Shown in pieces: positions 17,756 to 27,026 of a stretch of 64,000 nucleotides of DNA (position 1 is the stretch's first letter; every line of letters starts with the position of its first letter). The notes beneath the pieces were generated by a model. The model was not told the DNA's origin. It was given only the letters and a program-made list of their open reading frames with translations, and did no database searches. Source of the stretch: Saprospiraceae bacterium (GTDB lineage Bacteria; Bacteroidota; Bacteroidia; Chitinophagales; Saprospiraceae); NCBI GenBank assembly GCA_016714445.1, contig JADJNF010000009.1, forward strand, positions 744,001-808,000, in the 5' to 3' direction. The position numbers and the translations under genes are program-made.

Positions 17756-17965
17756 GTGAAAATATTAATAGATATACCTGATAATCAAGCAACTTTTGGA
17801 TTAAAAGTTTTAAAAAGCCTTTCTTTTGTAAAAAAAGCAAAGCCTATGAGTGTGGCAACTGTTGATTTATGGGAAGATCTGAAAGAAGCTGCCGAACAAG
17901 TACAACTACACAAACAAGGAAAACTAAATTTAAAAACGGCTGAAGATTTACTAAATGAGCTATAG
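17756..17965 (+). CDS. Type II antitoxin (DUF2683-like)
   Basis: This 69-aa protein begins at a GTG and has a short N-terminal strand region (KILIDIPDNQATFGLKVLKS) followed by an amphipathic helical C-terminus rich in Glu, Gln and Lys. It overlaps the toxin gene by 11 bases, the standard order of antitoxin before toxin. The N-terminal half resembles small Bacteroidota antitoxins of the DUF2683 type. It would bind and neutralise the downstream RelE/ParE-like toxin and probably autorepress the operon. Confidence 0.8.
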   Translation: MKILIDIPDNQATFGLKVLKSLSFVKKAKPMSVATVDLWEDLKEAAEQVQLHKQGKLNLKTAEDLLNEL

Positions 17966-18287
17966 CATTATTGCTACCCAACGCTTTGAGAAAGAACTCA
18001 AACGACTTGCTAAAAAATTTCCTTCACTTAAAAATGAATTTGCTGAACTGATTTCAAATATTATTGAAGACCCTGAAATTGGCACTTTCATAGGCAACAA
18101 CTGCTATAAAATCCGTTTGGGTATTGGTAGCAAAGGAAAAGGTAAAAGTGGTGGTGCAAGGGTTGTCACCTATGTGTACGTTGAAACTGAAACGGTTTAT
18201 CTCCTTACCATTTACGACAAATGCGAAAAAGAAGACCTAAAACCTAATGAACTTAAAGATATGGTTGATAGTTTGGAACTGGATTAA
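17955..18287 (+). CDS. RelE/ParE-superfamily toxin
   Basis: This 110-aa protein has the compact RelE/ParE fold. An N-terminal helix pair (YSIIATQRFEKELKRLAKKF) is followed by strands in CYKIRLGIGSKGKGKSGGAR, VVTYVYVETETVYLLTIYDK and a helical tail. Members usually cleave mRNA at the ribosome or poison gyrase; the basic RLGIGS-K-G-K-GGAR segment favours an RNA-binding role. Overlap with the antitoxin indicates coupled translation. The surrounding REP-like repeats suggest an accessory locus. Confidence 0.85.
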   Translation: MSYSIIATQRFEKELKRLAKKFPSLKNEFAELISNIIEDPEIGTFIGNNCYKIRLGIGSKGKGKSGGARVVTYVYVETETVYLLTIYDKCEKEDLKPNELKDMVDSLELD

Positions 18288-18483
18288 AAAAGCATTACAG
18301 AATATAAGGCAATATTTGATTTATGATCGGCTATTTTTTTTGCGAAGGCTGTGCAATAGAATTTCGTACGCGCACAACTGATGCCGTTTTTAAAATATTT
18401 TGTTTAAGTAAAATCTAAATTCTTAATTTGCTTGCCTTGTCCCGAGCTGAAATTGATTAGTGATTTACAGATGGATTTTAATA

Positions 18484-18505
18484 GGCACAAGTTACAAACT
18501 CGAGC
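18484..18505. repeat. REP-like palindrome, copy B
   Basis: The sequence opens GGCACAAGTTACAAACTC and shares GCACAAGTTACAAACT with the inverted copy at 17257-17275. Confidence 0.55.
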
Positions 18506-18696
18506 AAGGAGTTGTGGATTTGCTAAGTTGCCGATTTGCCAATTTGTTCTAATTATTCAGTAGTTCGGTTGTTAAATCATTTGGTTGTTCGGTTGCTCAC
18601 GTATTCGGTTGCTCACCACCTGAGACAGATCTGTTGTTCAAAGTACTGTTTTGCACCATCATCGTGACACACATTTTGAAGATATAACTTTTTGTG

Positions 18697-18704
18697 TACC
18701 TTTG
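18697..18704 (+). promoter_or_regulatory. -7 box upstream of the lipoprotein gene
   Basis: TACCTTTG fits TAnnTTTG, 82 bases before the ATG at 18786, leaving a leader of about 75 bases. Confidence 0.35.
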
Positions 18705-18785
18705 CCATCAGATAAGTCAGACATGCAGATTTTCCTGGTATGACTTTTTATTTATTTTATAAGTTTATGTTTTAATTCAAATCTG

Positions 18786-19337
18786 ATGAGAGATTATATG
18801 TTAGTTATCCTATTTGCCGTATTAATGTTAGCTTGTTCCAATGTCGAAAAACCGCAAAAGGCTGAAATCGATTTTAATCTTTTGCCCTGTGATCTGGTAG
18901 ATCAGACGATTATGGCAAAAATGCTGGGTCATTCCGTGGTGGATATCATTTTTCAAACCGGAACAAATGATGCCAAAACCAAAGTTTGTACGTATTACAA
19001 AAAACTGGAAACTACTTCTACGCCATTATTGTATGTGACATTGGAAAAAAACACGGACACCCTGACCAATAATTATGAAGTATTTTTCAAGGATTTGATT
19101 TCAGCAGGCATAGCCGGAGGAAACGATGTACCAAAATATGATCACTTCCCTGACAAAAGATTTAAAGCCATTTATTCCCATGACAGGGAAGCGTTTCATC
19201 AGGTACTCGTGGATGTTGATAATCAATATTTGCTTACTCTGGAATATGATACATCACTGACCAAAGGAAAAGATAATTTCGCTTTTGCTGCAGAACTGGT
19301 AGAAGCCTTTCTGTTCAGAAACAATGGTCGGCAATGA
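18786..19337 (+). CDS. Hypothetical lipoprotein
   Basis: This 183-aa protein begins with a short signal peptide and a good lipobox (VLMLAC, Cys17). The mature part mixes strands and helices, with DFNLLPCDLVDQTIMAKML at its start and two later Cys residues. No family is recognised. Similar small lipoproteins with an N-terminal CDLV-x-x-x-M-x-x-x-L-G pattern bind other envelope proteins, but that is only a resemblance. The gene is monocistronic by spacing. Confidence 0.72.
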   Translation: MRDYMLVILFAVLMLACSNVEKPQKAEIDFNLLPCDLVDQTIMAKMLGHSVVDIIFQTGTNDAKTKVCTYYKKLETTSTPLLYVTLEKNTDTLTNNYEVFFKDLISAGIAGGNDVPKYDHFPDKRFKAIYSHDREAFHQVLVDVDNQYLLTLEYDTSLTKGKDNFAFAAELVEAFLFRNNGRQ

Positions 19338-19615
19338 GCGTTGGGCAAAAAGCTTGATTCGTTATGAATTACCAATTCATAAATCATTTACAGTTGTTTT
19401 TATCAATCCGATAACTGGCCTGACAAGTTCTGCCTGATAGAGTCCTGAAAGTCCGACGTCGTACCTTAATCTCATTGCCACATTTACAATGTGTAGATAG
19501 ACTCAATTATTATTTATTTTTGCCATTTTGTTTTAACACACTTTTACATTACCAAAATAGATAAATCTCTGTTTCTTTTTCTATTTTTACGGTCTAATCA
19601 AACAAACCACCTCAG

Positions 19616-22600
19616 ATGCAAAAGTTAATAACTTTCTTCTCTTTCTTCCTTGCTATAAACATCTACGCACAGGATAAACCCAAATGGGATGTCAACAATC
19701 CTCCGGGAAAATTTAAAGACGTAAATATAAGCACATCTGAAGGTACGTGGATGAATGTGGATGTCAGCCCCGATGGAAGCATGATTGCCTTTGATATGCT
19801 GGGAGATATTTATACAATGGCTGTTTCCGGAGGTACTGCTACGGCAATTCGCACAGGTCTGGCCTGGGAAGTACAACCACGATGGAGTCCGGATGGAAAA
19901 AAGATATTGTTTACCAGTGATTCAGCGGGCGGTGACAATATATTTTATATGGATGCGGATGGCAAAAATGTAAAACAAATCACTAAAGAAAGTTTCAGAT
20001 TGCTCAATAATGCGGTATGGATGCCTGATGGCCAATATGTCATTGCCAGAAAACACTTTACTTCCGGCAGGTCTCTCGGTGCAGGGGAGATGTGGATGTA
20101 TCACATCACAGGTGGAGAAGGTATTCAACTCACCAAAAGAAAAAATGATCAGCAGGATGTAAATGAACCATCAGTAACTCCCGACGGCAAAATGTTGTAT
20201 TACAGTGAAGATGTATATCCTGGCGGCTACTTTCAGTACAATAAAGATCCCAATAGTGAAATCTTTGTCATCAAAAGCTATAATTTTGAAACGGGAGAAA
20301 CCAAAGATGTGACCGGCGGACCGGGTGGTGCGTGCAGACCTCAGATGTCCAACAAAGGAGATAAACTGGCTTACGTACGCAGGATCAGAGAAAAATCCGT
20401 ACTATTTGTGCATGATATCGCTACCGGCAGAGAATGGCCCATTTATGATCAGTTGAGTAAAGATCAACAGGAAGCCTGGACAGTATTTGGTATTTATACA
20501 GGATTTGACTGGACGCATGATGATAAACACATCGTAATTTGGGCAAAGGGAAAAATCATGAAAGTGGATATCGATAAGAAAACAGCCATGGAAATTCCTT
20601 TCAAAGTCAGCGCAACCCATAAGTTGATGGAAACCGTTCAGTTTGAAAATAAAGCGTTCGAAGATGAGATTGAAGTCAAAGTATTGAGAAATGTGGTGAC
20701 ATCACCGGATGACAAAAAGATAATTTTTAGTGCTTTGGGATATCTGTATGTATCAGAAAATGGGGGTAAACTGTTAAGATTAACCACAGGTACAGACTTT
20801 GAAGCAGAACCTGCTTTTAACGCAGTCGGAGATAAGCTGGTATATGCCACATGGAACGATGAAAATCTCGGAAAACTGATGATCTATGATTTTAAGACTA
20901 AAAAAACCGGTGATTTGACCAGTGATCCGGCCATATACCGGACGCCTTCTTTCTCTCCTGATGGCAATACCGTAGTTTATCGCAAAGAAGGTGGTAACGG
21001 ACATCAGGGGTATACCTATAGCCTGAATTCCGGTTTATATATCGTCCCTGTCAAAGGCGGTACGGCTGAATTTATCACGGCTGAAGGAGAAAAACCACAA
21101 TATTCGGCAGATGGAAATTCAATTTATTTCGCTACAGGTGGTTTTCTTTTTGGTTCAGTAGCCAAAGCATTTAAAAAGTATGATCTGAAAACCAAAAAAA
21201 CAGAAGTTGTTTTCAATACAAATTATACCACCAATTTTGTAGCCAGTCCGGACAATAAATGGATCGCTTTTACAGAATTGTATAAAGTGTACATTGCTCC
21301 CATGCCAAAAACAGGCCAACCAGTAGGTTTATCTGCAAAAACAAAAGCTGTTCCTGTGGCTCAGGTGGCCAGAGATGCAGGGATCAATCTGCATTGGTCG
21401 GCAGACAGTAAAAAACTGCACTGGACATTGGGCAACGAATATTTTACAGAAAGCCTGGACAGACGATTTCTATTTTTAGGTGGCGGACTTGATTCCATTC
21501 CACCTATAGACACCGTAGGCAATAAAATCAGCCTGAAAATAAAATCAGATAAACCGGAAGGTAAGATAGCCTTTAAAGGAGCCAATATTATCACCATGGA
21601 AAATGATATGGTCATAAAAAATGGGGTAGTGCTGGTAGAAGGGAATATCATTAAATATGCCGGTCCTGCCAGTGGTATAAAACTGGACAACAAAACAAAG
21701 GTCATTGATGTAAAGGGAAAAACCATCATGCCGGGCATCATTGATGTACATGCTCATCTCGGCGCATTCAGAGACGGGATCAGTCCGCAGAAACACTGGG
21801 AATATTATGCTAATCTGGCTTATGGCGTGACCACCACACATGACCCATCGGTAAACAGTGAGATCACATTTGCACAGTCAGAAATGGTCAAAGCAGGTAC
21901 ACTCACCGGCCCAAGGATATTTTCTACAGGTACCATTTTATATGGAGCAGATGGTGATTTTAAAGCTGAGATCAACAGCCTTGAAGATGCCAAATCAGCA
22001 CTCAGAAGGACAAAAGCTTATGGTGCTTTTTCTGTAAAATCATACAATCAACCTCGTCGCGAACAAAGACAACAAGTCATTGAAGCCGCTCGTCAACTCG
22101 GCATACGGGTGGTACCGGAAGGGGGCTCATTTTTTTATCATAACCTGAGTATGGTAGCGGATGGACATACCAGCGTAGAACACAATATACCGGTAGCTCC
22201 TTTGTACAATGATGTTATTCAGTTCTGGTCCAAAACTAAAACCAGCAATACCCCAACGCTCATTGTCAATTATGGTGGTCTCACCGGTGAATACTACTGG
22301 TACCAGAATACAGAAGTGTGGAAAAAAGACAAATTGCTCAAATACACGCCACGGGCCATTATCGATTCCAGATCACGTCACCGCACCATGGTGCCACAGG
22401 AAGAATACGAAAACGGGCATATCCTGACATCAAAATCATGTAAAAAGCTGGCAGATGCAGGGGTCAACATTAACCTCGGAGCGCATGGTCAGTTGCAGGG
22501 ATTGGGTGCACATTGGGAGCTGTGGATGTTACAGCAAGGTGGAATGTCCAATTATCAGGCGCTCAAATGTGCTACTGTCAATGGTGCTGAACTGCTCGGT

Positions 22601-22873
22601 ATGCAAAACCAGATAGGAACACTTAAAGCCGGAAAACTGGCTGATTTGATCATCCTGGATGGCAATCCGATGGAAGACATCCGTAAAACTGAAAATGTAG
22701 TCTATACCATGATCAATGGAAGACTTTTTGATTCCTCCACCATGAACGAGATAGGCAATACGGATAAAAAGCGCAGTAAATTTTACTGGGAGCTGGATGG
22801 AAGCGGCAATGCATACCCTTATTTTCAGGAAACGCATAGTTTTATGGGTGTGAGGTGCGCGTGTGGGTTGTAG
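19616..22873 (+). CDS. Secreted TolB-propeller/amidohydrolase fusion protein
   Basis: This 1085-aa protein has a signal peptide ending at INIYAQ. A long TolB/PD40-type beta-propeller (about 40-640) follows, with repeated patterns such as VSPDGSMIAFD, WSPDGKKILFTSD and FSPDGNTVVYRK. The C-terminal amidohydrolase domain (about 650-1065) has the metal-binding PGIIDVHAHLG near 702-712, the later HNLSMVADGHTSVEHN and the closing GTLKAGKLADLIILDGNP. Such fusions are frequent in Bacteroidota and are thought to hydrolyse peptides or cyclic amides in the periplasm. There is no T9SS sorting domain. Confidence 0.9.
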   Translation: MQKLITFFSFFLAINIYAQDKPKWDVNNPPGKFKDVNISTSEGTWMNVDVSPDGSMIAFDMLGDIYTMAVSGGTATAIRTGLAWEVQPRWSPDGKKILFTSDSAGGDNIFYMDADGKNVKQITKESFRLLNNAVWMPDGQYVIARKHFTSGRSLGAGEMWMYHITGGEGIQLTKRKNDQQDVNEPSVTPDGKMLYYSEDVYPGGYFQYNKDPNSEIFVIKSYNFETGETKDVTGGPGGACRPQMSNKGDKLAYVRRIREKSVLFVHDIATGREWPIYDQLSKDQQEAWTVFGIYTGFDWTHDDKHIVIWAKGKIMKVDIDKKTAMEIPFKVSATHKLMETVQFENKAFEDEIEVKVLRNVVTSPDDKKIIFSALGYLYVSENGGKLLRLTTGTDFEAEPAFNAVGDKLVYATWNDENLGKLMIYDFKTKKTGDLTSDPAIYRTPSFSPDGNTVVYRKEGGNGHQGYTYSLNSGLYIVPVKGGTAEFITAEGEKPQYSADGNSIYFATGGFLFGSVAKAFKKYDLKTKKTEVVFNTNYTTNFVASPDNKWIAFTELYKVYIAPMPKTGQPVGLSAKTKAVPVAQVARDAGINLHWSADSKKLHWTLGNEYFTESLDRRFLFLGGGLDSIPPIDTVGNKISLKIKSDKPEGKIAFKGANIITMENDMVIKNGVVLVEGNIIKYAGPASGIKLDNKTKVIDVKGKTIMPGIIDVHAHLGAFRDGISPQKHWEYYANLAYGVTTTHDPSVNSEITFAQSEMVKAGTLTGPRIFSTGTILYGADGDFKAEINSLEDAKSALRRTKAYGAFSVKSYNQPRREQRQQVIEAARQLGIRVVPEGGSFFYHNLSMVADGHTSVEHNIPVAPLYNDVIQFWSKTKTSNTPTLIVNYGGLTGEYYWYQNTEVWKKDKLLKYTPRAIIDSRSRHRTMVPQEEYENGHILTSKSCKKLADAGVNINLGAHGQLQGLGAHWELWMLQQGGMSNYQALKCATVNGAELLGMQNQIGTLKAGKLADLIILDGNPMEDIRKTENVVYTMINGRLFDSSTMNEIGNTDKKRSKFYWELDGSGNAYPYFQETHSFMGVRCACGL

Positions 22874-22976
22874 AGGAATGAATTACGCTTCTTAAAAGTC
22901 AGGATATTGAATTAACAAATAAATAGTTATTGTAAGACCACCTAATATTTGTTTCATTAAAAGCCTTTGCAGTTAT

Positions 22977-23204
22977 ATGAGCAACTCCATAAAAAAAACC
23001 AAAATATCAGGTATCACTATATCAGAAAGTGAAAAAGCAGAAAAAAGAGAGGCAAATAGAAAGTACAGGCGCACAGTAAAACAAAAAGTTAAATTAGGAA
23101 ATGATGAATTTCCTAAAATTAGAGAGCTTTCTAATGTTTGGTGTTTTAGTAAAGATGGCAAAAGGTATAATGCTGAAATGAGTGCCAAATATTTGAGAAA
23201 ATAA
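22977..23204 (+). CDS. Small basic hypothetical protein
   Basis: This 75-aa lysine/arginine-rich protein contains KAEKREANRKYRRTVKQKVK and a C-terminal VWCFSKDGKRYNAEM segment. It has no membrane helix or signal peptide. Its composition and length resemble small Bacteroidota proteins of unknown function. The high positive charge suggests nucleic-acid binding, but this is speculative. It lies convergent to the Fic gene. Confidence 0.5.
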   Translation: MSNSIKKTKISGITISESEKAEKREANRKYRRTVKQKVKLGNDEFPKIRELSNVWCFSKDGKRYNAEMSAKYLRK

Positions 23205-23264
23205 TTGAATGCGAATTTACTAACAACTAATAGTAGACCAAATTTACTATTTTGAGAAAGCAAG

Positions 23265-24371
23265 CTACACCATATTCACTTGATAATTAGTGCTGCGGCC
23301 TTTTTGGTGTGACATAAGAATACCTTTTTCTACTAAGTCTTGCAAATGACGTGTGGCTGTTGCTTTTGAAACTTGGGTAATGGATTGATATTTTCTGGCA
23401 TTCATACCTCCGATAAATTCGGTTTCTCCATTTTCCAGCATTTTATTGATTACTTTGGTTTGTGCTTCATTGAGTTGTGATTGGTACCTTTCAAAAAAAG
23501 ATGTTTTCTTTACAAGAAAATCAATGGTTTCTTTAAAATCCTGTTGAGCCTTGAGTATAGTTTTAGAAAAATAGTGTATCCATTCTGTCAAATCATTTGT
23601 TCTTTGCGCTTTTTTTAAGGCCGAATAATAAGATTTTTTATCTGCTTCAATAGCTGTAGAAAGGCTCATTAAAATTGGTCTTTTTAATCCTTGTGCCAAT
23701 GTTTTTTCGGCAATAATTCTCCCTATTCTTCCATTTCCATCTTCAAAAGGGTGCATTGTTTCAAAATATAAATGTGCAATTGATGCTCTAACAAGCAAAT
23801 TGGCTATGGGACTTTTTCCGGTAGGTTTTGTTTTATTAAACCAAACAATAAAAAGGCGCATTTCTTCAGGAACTCTAACCGATGGTGGTGCTTGAAAATG
23901 TACAATTTCTTTTCCACTTGCCCCGGAAACAACTTGCATGGGTTCTGAATGGCTTCGATATTGACCACTATTTATAGATTTATTCCCCATCATTAATAAC
24001 TTATGCCATTCAAAAAGTTGTATTTCTGTCAAATCATCATCAATATTCTCTCGGGCTTTCACCAATAACATGGCAATACCTTCTGCCCTTTTGTCTTTAA
24101 TTCTGAAACTTGGAGTTGGATAACCTAAATTTTTGCGAATACTGGATACCAAGTCTTCTCGGGACAAATTTTCGCCTTCAATAGCAGAACTTTTTATTGC
24201 TTCTTTTACCAATATGGTTAATATTGTTTCAGATTGTTCATTACCAGATAGACTTTGGACATATCCCTGACTTTCTCCTGCTAAAGCCACAAATTGCAAA
24301 GCCAATTCCGTAAATTCACTTTCGTTATATTGAAATCTCAACCAATCTTTTTGTTCCCAATTATACGTCAT
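23265..24371 (-). CDS. Fic family protein with DUF4172-like N-terminus and winged-helix C-terminus
   Basis: This 368-aa protein carries the Fic catalytic motif HPFEDGNGRIGR at 207-218, whose His and Asn/Arg residues support AMP or other nucleotidyl transfer to target proteins. An inhibitory helix motif SSAIEG (61-66) fits the (S/T)xxxE(G/N) consensus of class II Fic proteins, so the enzyme is probably self-inhibited. The N-terminus (TYNWEQKDWLRFQYN) is DUF4172-like. The C-terminal 70 residues form a winged helix (ITQVSKATATRHLQDLVEKG) that likely binds DNA. Palindromes around its own promoter suggest autoregulation. Confidence 0.92.
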   Translation of the reverse strand: MTYNWEQKDWLRFQYNESEFTELALQFVALAGESQGYVQSLSGNEQSETILTILVKEAIKSSAIEGENLSREDLVSSIRKNLGYPTPSFRIKDKRAEGIAMLLVKARENIDDDLTEIQLFEWHKLLMMGNKSINSGQYRSHSEPMQVVSGASGKEIVHFQAPPSVRVPEEMRLFIVWFNKTKPTGKSPIANLLVRASIAHLYFETMHPFEDGNGRIGRIIAEKTLAQGLKRPILMSLSTAIEADKKSYYSALKKAQRTNDLTEWIHYFSKTILKAQQDFKETIDFLVKKTSFFERYQSQLNEAQTKVINKMLENGETEFIGGMNARKYQSITQVSKATATRHLQDLVEKGILMSHQKGRSTNYQVNMV

Positions 24372-24398
24372 GAGCCGATTACTTTGATTATTCGGCTC
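24372..24398. promoter_or_regulatory. Inverted repeat overlapping the fic promoter (operator 1)
   Basis: GAGCCGA (24372-24378) pairs with TCGGCTC (24392-24398) across 13 bases. The right arm touches the -7 box and the left arm touches the start codon. The half-site is the same as in operator 2. Confidence 0.65.
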
Positions 24399-24405
24399 AA
24401 ATATA
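24398..24405 (-). promoter_or_regulatory. -7 box of the fic gene
   Basis: The minus strand reads TATATTTG (TAnnTTTG), 26 bases upstream of the ATG at 24371 and flanked on both sides by GAGCCGA palindromes. Confidence 0.55.
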
Positions 24406-24413
24406 CAACATAA

Positions 24414-24444
24414 ATGAGCCGATTAGGTATTTTAATCGGCTCAT
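24414..24444. promoter_or_regulatory. Perfect 12-bp inverted repeat upstream of fic (operator 2)
   Basis: ATGAGCCGATTA (24414-24425) and TAATCGGCTCAT (24433-24444) are exact reverse complements separated by seven bases. The position, just upstream of the -7 box, covers the expected -33 region of the fic promoter. Confidence 0.7.
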
Positions 24445-24904
24445 TTGTAGATAATTTATGTATCCAAAGTGATCGTCCAATTTCAAATGATGGTCATAGT
24501 ATGTGTGTAACTTCCAATATGAAATAAATATTTGGTTAACCTAATGAAGTAATTTTAGAAATTAGGTACCTACTTCTGCCTTGTCAAATTTACACTTTCC
24601 TATATTTTCTCCAATACAGAAAGTTATGAAGATTTATTCAATCCCTGAAGGCTTGTAAAATTAGCCAGTAAAACCACCGGCTTTGCCAATGTTATTTAAT
24701 TTTGTAAAAACAACGTTTTACATGTCTTCTTATTAAGACGATGAAATTTATTTAAATACAAATTACCATAAGGACACTTTCAGGTTATAAAAACTTCGTC
24801 ATTATCAAAATAAACAATTTGGAGTAGATTTTATTTGCAAACCAAATTATTTTATTACAAGTAACTATTAATTTAATGAATGTCAAAGGAGAATTAGTCA
24901 GCAC
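24445..24904. other. Intergenic region without recognised genes
   Basis: This AT-rich spacer lies between the fic operators and the end of the 672-aa gene. I see no open frame of coding character and no clear terminator. Confidence 0.45.
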
Positions 24905-26923
24905 TTACAACTTAATACACCTTCTCACCTCAACATTCTGATTACTTTTCATCATTAAAAAGTAGGGGCCGGCAGCCAGATCAGTTACGTCGACGGGATG
25001 GGATATATTTTGGTCCAGGATGGTAGTTTTTATTAGTTGTCCCTTTGGATTATACCACTCCAGTGTTATGTTTTCGTTGTTGTAGTTTTCTTTTATCAAT
25101 ACATTTAATTCATTTCCGGTTGGGTTGGGAAAAATGTCAAATGAAGATGAAGATGCTGATTTATTTACCATTACTTTGACAGTGGATGAATATGTATAAT
25201 TGCCATCAAAATCCGTTTGTCTGATTTTATAATAGTTGATGCCGGATGCTGGATTCAGATGTATAAATTTATATTCATTAAACTTAGATCCATTGCCTTT
25301 TGAAGATATCTGACCAATCTCATAATAATGTTTCCCATCTGTACTCCACTCAATATTAAAAAAATTATTGTTCAGTTCACCGGCTGTGGTCCAGGTTAAT
25401 TCAACTTCAAGAGATTTTTGTGTCGCATTCAGCGTAATCCAGGATACCGGTAAAGGTGATTCGTTAAAAACGCAACCCTTGACGGTAAATCCCTTTAGCG
25501 TACTCCTGATTATTCCCGATGTATTTGTTTTTTTGTTTGCCCTCAGACCATCATCAGGTGAAATCAATACTCCCGTATCCAAAGCATCAGGAGCAGCAAT
25601 GTCCTCCCCGAAAACAACCAACCGGAACCCTCCGATCCTGGCCATAGAATCCAAACCTGTCTGAAGCCTGGCATTGACTGAAACAACATTTGTTGGTCCA
25701 TCCATACCATATGCTGGTTCACATGGGTTTGCCAATGAGACAACGATTGGGTCATCTGAAATATATACACCCGGTCCGGCTGCAGAAAAGGCTGAAGATG
25801 ACATAGTGGGGTTACAATTGCCTGTCAGGTCAGTTTCTCCGCCAAAATACCCATGGTGTGTGATATTACTGTATGGTATCAGATTTTCATCCAAAAACAC
25901 CAGATAAGCGGATTCAAACACTTTGCCCATTGAATTTATACTGTCCAGCTGGACAGAAATCTGATCTGCCAGAATTCCAATATGGGACGCAAATGTCACT
26001 TCCACTTCATATCCTCTGATATCTCCGGAAGAGCTTTCATTCTGGCTGTTTATATTAAAAGGAATTTCACCTGAAATACCTCGTGTATCCTGCAAAATAC
26101 GAAACATGGGTCCTGCCAGTGAATCAATTACATAATTGTGATTAATGTCCCGTGTATTGATTATGCTGAAAGTCAATAAAATATCATCAATACCTCCCGC
26201 AATCTGGCAATTTTCTGAAACCTCATCCCAAACATCAAAACTCTGATCAAATGGTGATGAATTAACTAAAGATTCCGCATTGGCTATACTTCCACCGGGT
26301 AAGGTACTTATGCTGATTCTTGGATTGGTCACATCAAAATTAATGCTGCAAGTTTGATTACCCACACAAACGGAATCACAAACTTCGTAATTTATTTCAA
26401 AAGGTGAAAATGCCAAAACTTCAGTTACAGGCTCATTACTGATTAATGAATCGACACTAACTGTGAGTTGGGTGATGATATCTTCCTGAATATGAATTGT
26501 GTCAGATACATTAACTCTAAAACAAATCTGGTGCAAATAGATGGGCTGTCCCTGATTAATGGTAATATTTCCTGAATTTCCTGAAGCCTGTAAAAGGAAC
26601 ATATTGGTGGCAGTGCCACATCCGTTTATAAAATCCGTATTATCCGTCATAACACATGACCCGCTTAAAGCAGGTAAATACGGCGATCCGGCTCCGGGAC
26701 AATTGCCCTGAAAACCCAGAGTATAACTTGTTATTTTTCCGCATACTGACGGTGTGTATTTAAGTCCGTAACAAAAAGTCCTGTTGTTACAATCCGATGC
26801 ACTGACACAAGTACCCAGACTTGAATTTTTTGGTATATATTCCCAGGTTATAGACTGACCTGAAGAGACATTAGAAAATAACCATACGATCAGAATCGTG
26901 ATTAAATTTATTTTTGATACCAT
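24905..26923 (-). CDS. T9SS cargo protein with N-terminal cysteine-rich module
   Basis: This 672-aa protein has a signal peptide and then a module of about 150 residues. The module contains FCYGLKYTPSVCGKITSYTL, a SCVM-x-DN motif and LHQICFRVNV, shared with the next two genes upstream. A long beta-rich middle region follows. A fibronectin-like stretch (ELTWTTAGELNNNFFNIEWS) resembles those preceding T9SS domains. The last 80 residues are a type A sorting domain (FDIFPNPTGNELNVLI, DLAAGPYFLMM). Export through T9SS to the cell surface is expected; the function is unknown. Confidence 0.85.
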   Translation of the reverse strand: MVSKINLITILIVWLFSNVSSGQSITWEYIPKNSSLGTCVSASDCNNRTFCYGLKYTPSVCGKITSYTLGFQGNCPGAGSPYLPALSGSCVMTDNTDFINGCGTATNMFLLQASGNSGNITINQGQPIYLHQICFRVNVSDTIHIQEDIITQLTVSVDSLISNEPVTEVLAFSPFEINYEVCDSVCVGNQTCSINFDVTNPRISISTLPGGSIANAESLVNSSPFDQSFDVWDEVSENCQIAGGIDDILLTFSIINTRDINHNYVIDSLAGPMFRILQDTRGISGEIPFNINSQNESSSGDIRGYEVEVTFASHIGILADQISVQLDSINSMGKVFESAYLVFLDENLIPYSNITHHGYFGGETDLTGNCNPTMSSSAFSAAGPGVYISDDPIVVSLANPCEPAYGMDGPTNVVSVNARLQTGLDSMARIGGFRLVVFGEDIAAPDALDTGVLISPDDGLRANKKTNTSGIIRSTLKGFTVKGCVFNESPLPVSWITLNATQKSLEVELTWTTAGELNNNFFNIEWSTDGKHYYEIGQISSKGNGSKFNEYKFIHLNPASGINYYKIRQTDFDGNYTYSSTVKVMVNKSASSSSFDIFPNPTGNELNVLIKENYNNENITLEWYNPKGQLIKTTILDQNISHPVDVTDLAAGPYFLMMKSNQNVEVRRCIKL

Positions 26924-27026
26924 TTATTTTAAAATTTAGTGTACAGTGTATGAATAATTATTTTCTAATCTTCATAAGGCCAGTGTCATGTATTTGTGCA
27001 ATAATCTTACCATAAATGTCTCAGGT

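Larger units (their letters stand above)
18288..18785. other. Intergenic spacer with REP-like element and degenerate GGTTG repeats
   Basis: This holds copy B of the REP-like palindrome at 18484-18505. From about 18550 to 18618 there are loose direct repeats of TTCGGTTGTT/TTCGGTTGCTCAC. The right end carries a promoter-like TACCTTTG. No gene was found. Confidence 0.5.
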
